Assembly (NCBI GenBank): GCA_031213475.1
Contig: JARUPZ010000017.1
Span: forward strand, 9,861,087-9,925,086
DNA length: 64,000 bases
Source: Nereocystis luetkeana
Taxonomy: Eukaryota; Sar; Phaeophyceae; Laminariales; Laminariaceae
Direction: 5' to 3'
The notes below the pieces were generated by a model. The model made no database searches. It saw only the letters and a program-made list of their open reading frames with translations, and had not been told where the DNA came from. Of this stretch, positions 55,555 through 64,000 are shown piece after piece. Each line of letters starts with the position of its first letter. Position 1 is the stretch's first letter. Both the position numbers and the translations under genes were made by a program.

Positions 55555-56540
55555 TCACCGTTCTTTCCCCCCGTCGACATCTATCTATTACGGGGGACCA
55601 TAGTTAGTAGGACCTATGGTATACATAAAAACCTACATATTTACCCATTTTTACTAACAGTATTTGGTCCTATTAACTATGGTCCCCCGTAATAGCACAA
55701 CCAGTGTTCGTGCCGATCCTTCAATCCTAGAGGGACGCAAGTTTTGTGATCACAAAACGACGCCACAGAGATAACTACGTTGTTACGTACCAGGTACCAG
55801 AGTATGGAGTAAGCACATACATGGGCAGCAGTACACAATGCAATGCCATGCCATCATTGATACGACAAACACGCCATGCGAAAGAGAGAAAACGAAAGAA
55901 AACAAAGATAAACAATACCTACCTAAGGAAAAAAACACGAAAAAAACAAATCGAAAGAGGCTATCAAAACCAAAAATGTTGTACCACTCCGCAGGGGACG
56001 TGGCAGGCTACGAACGAAGAAAAAGAAAAAAAAACACCAATGCTTTTAAAAACAGAGTGTGAGACTAAGAACCAAGGAAAAAAACAGGCAATCGACGCAC
56101 AAAGCACCCTCCAGGTAGCCGCAGCAGTCCGTGGCACGAGAAGCCTACTTAGCCAAGTTCTTCCTTCTAATTCGCCCAGTACCATGCCACCCTGTCTGCC
56201 GTCTCCGTCCTGCGTTGGGTCAACTATGCCCCACCCCCGTCGTCAGAAAGTACGAAACGAGCAATGCAGGCTCGTCATCCACCCGCGCCACTCGACTCCT
56301 TTCATAAGGATTTTACAAATAAGAAAGGAAGAGAAAGAACCCGAAAGCTACCGAGGGTGAAGCGCAACAAGACCATAAAACGGAAAGCCAAAGGAAGACC
56401 ACGCTCGAAGCGGCTGCACCAGTTGGCGGCACGTGCAGCATAAACATGTTCTACTTGCTAGTCGTCCCGGCGCCTTGCTTCCCTGTCCGCCACCTTCTTC
56501 TTACTTCCGTCTACCGCAGTTTCCCTTTTTTTTGTTGTCT
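55555..56540 (+). repeat. Family R, longest continuous copy, with nested MITE
   Basis: It begins CACCGTTCTTTCCCCCCGTC, is cut at 55585 by a 111-bp MITE, resumes at 55696 with CACAACCAGTGTTCGTGCCG and continues through the A-rich zone, CAGCAGTCCGTGGCACGAGA, CGTCTCCGTCCTGCGT and GCAGGCTCGTCATCCACC to the start of the 3' extension. It ends where the palindromic MITE begins upstream flank (about 56540). A 204-codon Lys-rich frame inside is a by-product of the A-rich zone. Confidence 0.7.
55585..55695. mobile_element. 111-bp MITE, copy 1, nested in family R
   Basis: Terminal inverted repeats CTATTACGGGGGACC... and ...GGTCCCCCGTAATAG, 30 bp with one mismatch. It splits the family R word CGACATC-(C/T)AGCACAACC, which fixes the insertion site. 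The flanks allow a TA target duplication. A second copy of the same length is at 61386. Confidence 0.82.
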
Positions 56541-56602
56541 GGGGTTCGTGAAGGTGGCGGTCCCCGTCCATAGATAGGAGGCAACAAGGTTCAGCAAGTT
56601 CA

Positions 56603-56699
56603 TTAACCCCTTTAGAACCGTAGTCCCGTTTTGGGGACAAACCAGTCAAATTTCAAGTCGTTTGTCCCCAAAACGGGACTGCGGTGCTAAAGGGGTTAA
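56603..56699. mobile_element. TTAA-flanked palindromic MITE, copy 6
   Basis: TTAA at 56603-56606 and 56696-56699 flank a 97-bp near-perfect palindrome with ACCCCTTTAGAACCGTAGTCC and GGGACTGCGGTGCTAAAGGG arms. This is the cleanest copy for target-site definition, with copy 1. Confidence 0.82.
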
Positions 56700-56704
56700 A
56701 CATG

Positions 56705-59700
56705 ATATAGACTGTTTGTGATGAAAACATACCAGATATGCAATTTTCATCAGTATCAGATGATGCACGTACGTACGGAGCAGTGTCCGCGCTACAATGG
56801 TTAGCGCGGGGCAAGCGCCATCTGCGGAGGCATGGCCGTACCGCAATCACAAAGACAACAACATAACAACAGCTGGAACTAGTTCATATTCAAAACGCAG
56901 TCTCCATGATATTGCCCTTAGGTTCATTCTTATCGGAGAACGTTTTTCCCATAATTTCCAAAGTTTGGAAATAGTTGGAGATATGTATCAATATACGGAG
57001 GCGTTCTGTCAATATTCGTGAAATTCTCCACAATTCAACCAAAAATATCAAGTTCGTTAACATTCCAATACGTATTAAAAAAAAACAGGAAAATATGGAA
57101 GATTGAAAAATTGCGTGAAAAAAATGTCGTAAACTTGGAAAAAAAAAGCTCTCCGATAATAAGAATGACCCTTAGTCGCGCTTCGCCTCTCGACCATAGC
57201 GCTTGTCCGATGTCCTTGGGGGCAATGCCCAGAAGTTTGTCCTCGCCGCCTACTGTTCCTACAGCCCTCTGAAACAAACACTCCCTACTGCATCTTCAAT
57301 CAGACATGAATAGCACTCCACTCTCGGTAGCTGTGCAGTTTGCCAGGACATCAGGCGTATAGTTCCTGCGAATCAACCCAGACATACATGCGGAAACATC
57401 GATCGACAGCATGCGCAACACAACAAGTACGACATCATCGCACTTCCAAGGGAATAATAATAGCGGCGCCGATAATCCATATGGCGATAGGCCTCGTTGA
57501 ATGCGCACTGAGTCGGTGCAGACGCTGCAGCACGCGTTGGGCATCATACCATATACCAGGTGTTGTTTGACTTGAACAGTATATATATATCCCGCATTCA
57601 ACACGCACTACCAACGCTTGCACTCTCCATATATATGGCCTCCACTCAACACCCACTATGATTGCTTGCTCGGCGAGCCGGAATTGAGAGCACCTGATGC
57701 ATTTGTCTCTATCGCATACAACATAAGACTCCGCACTGGATTTCCGGATTGCGTTCTTCTCCTTTTCGCCTTGTTGACGTGGCGACAACGCTCGTTTAGT
57801 ACACAGCATTTAAATGTTAATGCGCCTTCCTTCCATGTTATTATGTCAAACAAGTTTTTGTGGTATTTGTATCACCCCCACTGTAATATCGTGTACAGTT
57901 GGGTAGCGCACGCGCGACAACCTCGATGGAGTTGATGACCTACACAGCCATCCTTTCACGCTCCCCGACCTCGGGCAGCTCGGTGTTCTACAGAATATCT
58001 GCTCGACATGAAGGCCGTCGCCGGCTCAACAAGCACAAAAATTGCAACGCCTGGCACCTGCAGGGCCTGAACTTCCCAAGGGGGCGCGCGATTTACCCTC
58101 AGAGTGCAATTGCCAAATTGCAGCGACCGAAGCCCCGGTACGGTATTTAGCACTCAACCAACTGATGCCCCCGTGAGTCAGCTGCTGATCCCCCTTCCAC
58201 TTTTACCGGAGACTAAAAGATTCTGGCCAACTAAGCCCAGCCACAGAAATTGCCCAAACGCGGAGCAGGGAGCATGCACACCCTTCCACACCAGACATGG
58301 GGCAAGAGCGCTGAGCAAGAAGCAAAATAGACACAGAACCCTCGCTTGTCAACCTTTATTGGCAGCCTCACCAAATCTGCCAATCACTCTTGAAATTGGC
58401 TCGCCCCCCCTCCCTCCTCACAACTCCGTCCCCAGGAGTGGCTGTTTCTTTTTTCATATATACCCACCATATACACCGTAGATAGTATAACACCAGATTC
58501 ATCGTGGTAGAGGTGACTATAAACACGAAGAACACATACCAGGTATCTGTGGGCACAACATTCGGTGTTGCTAGAACGATGATACCTCGCTTGAAGAATA
58601 AAACAAGTCGAAACCCCAACCCACGCTAGCGCCGTAGGTTTACTATGCGACACGGCACCCATGGAACGAAAAAGTGCTTGCATCGCTTATTCTGTGTGTA
58701 GGTGACGTAGCGTATCGGTGCAGCTATCCCCCGGCGCGGTCTGAACAAAGCGACACCAGTCCCGCTCTATCTCAAATGTCTGTATCGTCTTGCCACCCAC
58801 CCTTTTGACCGAAGGCTTACTTCACTTCTGTGAACGTTTTCACGCGGAGGACCACCTCCACCGCGGCGAAGTCTTCTGCACGCATGTTGTATTATTGTAG
58901 CACATTCTTCGTCATTCCAAACTTATCCGATCTATTGTCGCCAATGTGCTGTCGACGATGCGGCACAGCGGGAGACCGCAGCACATGCATTTGTCCAGAC
59001 GCCTGCACATTCCTTCCGACGGCAGTGGCACAGGGGCGAGGAGTTGCAACATATTTGTCCCCACACGATTTAGAGCAGACACCACACCCATATCGTTGTG
59101 ACTGTCGAAGCCCAAAGGCGCGACCTACCGCCCCCTACGTCTCATTGATACACTGCCGGGGAAGGCGCAACGGTAGGCTAATAAATGGTGCAAATCGAAG
59201 GAGTGAAGGACCTCAGACGCTATGCACAATTTGAGTCATTCGAGAGAAACTCAAACTAACTGCGAATCTAGTCTCAGATATTGATGCAACGTACAATAAC
59301 GCGACGGCGTACTTAGTGCCAGTGTTGCTCACCTGAATCGGTATTTTCCCAGTGAGAACACGGGCGTTCGCATTACTTTCATGAAGTCTTCCTCGCGTTC
59401 GCCGTTCGGGATAGCACCCGTCGTGTGAGCTTGATCCCTCCCCCTCGCCCTGCCTCAACACCCACGATGAATGGTGTGGATACAGCGTTGAACGCTGTCC
59501 CCCCTGCCCTTTCAATTTCAAAGGTCGCTACCTTGCTGCGCCTGGTAGGTATTATGGCCTATACTTCCATCCGAATCGATCACCAGTGCTTCGGGCCATT
59601 AGGCCACTTCGTGTTGTGGAGGACTTGGGCCCTGGCAAGGGGGTAAGCGTACCGCCAACACCACCCTTACGCGGCAGGATATCCCCTTGCACTGACGCTT

Positions 59701-61380
59701 CTTTATCCCTTCATGTCTTTTCGTTCCCTCTCTTCCGGCACCACAACACAACGTTAGGGCGATAACCTCATCCCGTCTTCACGTTTCGCCCCATTACCAT
59801 GCGTAGCTACTTGCCCTGGGGCCGTAGTGTTATACACTACAGTACCGTAAGAGTCGGGCACCAAGGACACTGCAAAGAGAAGAACGACCAGGAGGTGATA
59901 CATTGCTGGTGCTAGCAGTACCGTCATTACCACCTCCTACCCCATTGCCCCAAGAGTATAGCGCCGCTGTGTGGTTGCTGATGCCGCAGTCTCTCCAAGC
60001 AGGCTGCAGGTCACAGTACAACAACACCATACAAGACGGTGCAATGACACAAATAAAACGTTTTTTGTTTCTCGTCTTTTGTTTGTCTTGTTGACGGCCG
60101 ACCGGCATGTGCCTACGTGCCTAATTCCACGGTGCTACATTTTACCCGCCTGAGGTGTGTGTGTTGTTCAAGCGGAAGCGGTCGACGTCAACACCACGAG
60201 ATCTCTTGAGGTGACATCAAAAATTCAATAATATTCCGGTCGGATTTGTTGTACACCATGAAAAATTACCCGTCCGATTTCATTTTTACTCCCTCTCAGC
60301 AACACAAGAATCTAGCGCCGACGTGGTTGACGTTTGATCCAGGCCCAAAGACAGCAGCAGCGTTGAAGCACGCGTGCTTATTATCACAAAGACAAGACGC
60401 GACCCTCACGTATGCACGTCTAAAGGAGGTGATGTTGTGGATGCAACTGTTAGAAGATCACCGTGTCTTGAAATATCACGGCTTGAGAACGAAGGCCGGT
60501 GCATGCACTTTCGGATACGTCCGCAAACCACTAAGCGCCCAAAATTGAGGCTTTCTAGCTCAAACGAAACAGAGACGCTTGGTAATTATTTCCATTAGGG
60601 AGAGGTGGAACATATCATCCTAACGTTTTTCCAAATATGATACTTTTACAGAGAGAGAGACATTCCACACTCAGAGCAGAGCCAGAAGTACTCGTATTGC
60701 TGCTGCTGCTGTGCTCGACTCGGAGGATAGGCAATTAATTCCGGTCACGATGAAGAAGGTCATTACTATTGTTTCTGCGCTGTTTCCCTTCACCTCATTC
60801 TGATGGCCGTAGCATGCTCTGTGGCTTCTAACTCATCGACCCAGAGATATAAAGCTATGTGGTAACAAACTGCCGTACGACGACCCGTAGATAACATCGT
60901 AGTGGAGTAAAGAGATTATACAAATCAATACGCCGCGCCCCATACTGGTACGAAAAGGACTGCATACACACGCAGCAAACAACTACGTTGCACAACGGAG
61001 ATAAGCGGTGAACCTATTGAGGTCTCTGCTTCGTAGTCTGCAGTGCATGCCCCGTGCTGTCTGTTGACGGGAGGTCCCGTTAACCCGTTTGTTCAGGAGC
61101 CAATCGTTCAAACCTTCAATACCGTGTACAAAAAACATGAGACGACCATACACGAGTACATCAATGCAATCCTTCTTGTTCTTGTTCTCTTTCAAGGACG
61201 CATCGCCATAACCTAGTCCGTGGCCGCAGAAACTGCAGCGGTGTCTTGCATATTATCATCGTGCGACTCTCCGTAAAATACACGCTTTGTGGTCGCAAGT
61301 TACGGTTGATTTATAATGTTTGCGTCGGTGCCCCTGGGTAGTGCGCACTATTCGAGGACACAAAGAGGGAATCGGATCCA
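56705..61380. other. Stretch without a supported gene
   Basis: Apart from a weak exon candidate at 57174 and an unrecognised 100-codon plus frame at 60246-60548 (ending GYVRKPLSAQN), no coding signal, RNA gene or repeat family member stands out. Short (TA)n at 57582-57591 and (GA)n at 60650-60659. Confidence 0.4.
57174..57270 (-). other. Possible isolated exon
   Basis: On the minus strand TTTGTTTCAG (57279-57270 region) is a good acceptor and is followed by a frame reading RAVGTVGGEDKLLGIAPKDI then GQALWSRGEARLR, ending at a GT. The peptide looks protein-like, but I recognise no family and found no neighbouring exon. Confidence 0.2.
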
Positions 61381-61385
61381 GGGAC

Positions 61386-61496
61386 CTATTACGGGGGACT
61401 ATAGTTAATAGGACCTATGGTAAACACAAAAACCTATATAGTTGACCATTTTTTATAACAATATTTGGTCCTATTAACTATGGTCCCCCGTAATAG
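61386..61496. mobile_element. 111-bp MITE, copy 2
   Basis: Same length and same terminal inverted repeats as 55585-55695; the interior matches at roughly 85%. The two TA dinucleotides at the ends (CTATTACG and CGTAATAG) are compatible with TA duplications. Confidence 0.82.
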
Positions 61497-61499
61497 TGA

Positions 61500-64000
61500 C
61501 AAATACCTCATTAAGTGGAACACCGTCATGATGCCGAATCTGGTCAAGTGTTCCCGCTCAGCCACGAATACGCGGAGCATATCACAACCAAAGAATTATA
61601 CAATCGACAGAAGGGGGGGGGGGCGAGCGCAGCAAGGCCACCAACACAAAAAAACACCTGCTGGCCTTGGTGGCCCGGGTGGCGTGAATGAGCGAGCTCG
61701 ATGTAATTGTAGGTAGGCTTGCTGTATAGCGCGGCGACACCGATATTCCTGGGATCTCGAATTTCTCTTGACGAGGCAACAAACAGTAGAAGTTGTCAGT
61801 GTGTACACCGTAAGGGCATTTGATAGTAGGTGAAATAGTATGATGTTATTTATTGCATATGAAAATGATATAGCTGCTTTTTGCGAGGTGACTCAGTGTG
61901 CTTCAGCAGCAAGATTGACAGTAAGCCGACAATCCCGTCGTTGCTGAATAATAAGGTAGAATGCGTTCGAGTATAGACGCCCCATTACGCCATCAAAATA
62001 TCATCGTGAGGCGCGGAATTGTAAGTGGCAGGGGCGTAAGGGTGAAACGTCGACAAAAGGCCGACGCGAAACACCAAGCCGAAAGGCGTTCGTAAGAGGG
62101 TGCAGCACGCCGGCTAAACGCTAGTGTGACGTGCAGAATAATTGCACGTTGCCTCAAATGACCGACAGGTCGACCTACAGTACCAAGCCAACCCCACGCC
62201 TACCTACCCCCCCCCCCCCCCCTCTCCCCCGATGAAATACCCCCCCTTCCCCCAAGACTAAAAGCAAGTCTTCAACTCCTGAAGAAACAATGGACTTTGG
62301 GCTTAAACGTAGTCGACAAAGTGTGCTCTGATCCAGTGCACCATCGAGAAAGTCACGCGATTGTTCTTTCCTGACCCCTCAGCTGGCGGGGATTTTGCGA
62401 CAGTGCACTTCGGTAATGCTCATTTTTTTAGAAAACGAGGGGGAAATCCTCTCCAAGGGCGATAACGAATGATCGTGTCCTAGCCGCAAATTAAATGCCT
62501 CATTATTTTGTGGAACACCGGCAGAATACCTTTTCCCGTCAAGAGGTCCTGCTCTCCCACAAAATGCGTTGAGCGAGGAGCTGAGCATATCTGAGTCATG
62601 ACTGTATTACCGACCACTTTATGGGTTGCAGCATTTACAGATGGTAGAGGCAAGAGCATCCGCTGGACTAACAAAAGCACCAGTTCGTCAAGATAACCCA
62701 AGTGGTGTCAATGGCTGAGTTCGATACCTTGTGCCAACACGAGTGAATTACGCGAGTTCATCTCTCCCCAAGGGAACTCTCTTGTAAACAAATATCTCGC
62801 TGTAAACAAACAATTTACGGAAAGAGGGAGAGCGTGAGTTAGCAAAATTGGATGAAAATCGATGAGCAGCGTTAAAGCTGAATCCTACGCGCGGTAAAAC
62901 TGGAGGCATGTACGGGGCATGAGGGACGACCCCTGTGGCCACGCCTTGTCCCGAAGCTGGAATACAGCAACGAGATTGGGCAAGGTAACGCCATGCCATC
63001 GTACTGGTTACGAAGAGCACAGGGTGCACACACACATCAAATCAGATACTACACGATGAAACAGATCGTGCTCTAGTGGGTCTCTGATTTTGTAGCGCGC
63101 CTACACGCCTTGCGGTTTCCGTTGGCTGGGTGTCCAGTGGGCCAGCTTTTCCACGTACGCTTCATTCGAACCTTCCACACATGGTACGAATGGCGCGACT
63201 CGAATACGAGGAACAAGCACACACTAATGATGACTACAGCAACCCTCCTCCCCTTCTCTATCTTCATCTCAGAGAGATACAAGCACTGCGCCGTGGTTAC
63301 AAGGGAGAATGCACTTTTATAGTAGTGCAGCATGGACAAGACACACCGCAATATCATACCGACGTACTGAATGGGGCATAAACAGCACACACCCGGCAGC
63401 AAATCAGACACATTCAACGGGGCAACAAGGAGAAAAGCGTCTCTGTGTTTGGCAGCACGCGATACAAGCCCCTGTTTCGATGGGCTGAGTGTCCCGTTCT
63501 CCAGTTAGTTCTTCGTATGCATTTCGTTCGAAGCGTCAATGCCCCATGACCGCACGAGGACGAAAGAGTACCGACTGCACGCCCCTGTTGCGATATTCAT
63601 CCAGAACATACTTCAAGCTCACTCACCCCGTCCGGCTCGTGTAACGGCTTCGGCAGCTTGGGGTGCTTGAATATTTATGCTGTATCAGTGCCTCTTCGGG
63701 GGTATTCATGCCTACGAAACTTATACGCTTCCAAGGCCCATATATCCGTGTATATCCGCGCTTCCCAGACGTTACGGTTTCGTTTCGCAGCCACTGACAG
63801 TGTGTTCCTATTATCAGAGAGATGGAAGCTAACGCTTCCCGTGTAAATGGTGTAAAGGCATTGGTGCCGCGCGATACTGGAGTCCTGTCGCCGCGCCCGG
63901 GTCACGCTGCGATGATTCATTCTTTCGTCAAAGAAAGGTGAGCTTGCGATGCCCATCATACGGCATGTATCCACGACTCCAAGATTCACCGGGTATATCA
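61500..64000. other. No supported gene
   Basis: It holds a G-run at 61614-61623, a C17-type run at 62206-62222 and a weak, very diverged family R-like stretch at 63180-63400 (AGAGATACAAGCACTGCG). Frames are under 115 codons and unconserved. Confidence 0.4.

Noticed and set aside
55746-56360. 204-codon Lys-rich frame as a basic nuclear protein
   Set aside because: It lies wholly in the A-rich zone of family R; other copies of the repeat are not open in that frame.

Overview
This window is nuclear DNA of a eukaryote: it carries spliceosomal introns (GT-AG), LTR retrotransposons, tRNA-derived SINEs and many foldback elements, and it has no bacterial operon structure. The Gypsy polyprotein style (GPF module, chromodomain, long C-terminal extension), the Copia remnants and the moderate-to-high GC suggest a stramenopile alga such as a brown alga or relative. 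That is inference from family resemblance; no host marker in the window proves it.

Layout. 0.2-6.7 kb (+): GC-rich, decayed retroelement sequence with a Gag-like domain, a CCHC zinc knuckle, unrecognised coding-like sequence and minisatellites. 6.9-7.5 kb: a 433-bp foldback and a TTAA-flanked palindromic MITE. 8.4-13.8 kb (-): a decayed Ty3/Gypsy element running NADAR-like domain, aspartic protease, (RT deleted), RNase H, integrase, GPF, chromodomain, C-terminal extension. 16.1-33.7 kb (-): the only host gene I can support, a secreted Spondin_N-domain protein of 228 codons in six exons. Exons 2-6 lie at 16,133-20,155. A signal-peptide exon at 33,617-33,700 fits in frame and implies a 13.5-kb first intron holding an antisense Copia remnant, three SINEs and many repeats. 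34-40.2 kb: repeats (family R, a 414-bp palindrome, SINEs). 43.4-48.6 kb (-): a Copia element with most domains recognisable but broken. 50.2-53.9 kb: an approximately 830-bp tandem repeat split by a 1.57-kb terminal-inverted-repeat element. 54-64 kb: microsatellites, family R, MITEs and long stretches with nothing recognisable.

The most notable points are the NADAR (YbiA-like) domain immediately upstream of a Gypsy protease, the Spondin_N gene rebuilt from splice junctions with its TE-filled giant intron, a 97-99 bp palindromic MITE family with TTAA-type target duplications (six copies), and a 200-bp-arm palindrome. All retroelement reading frames here are disrupted, so these are relics rather than active elements.
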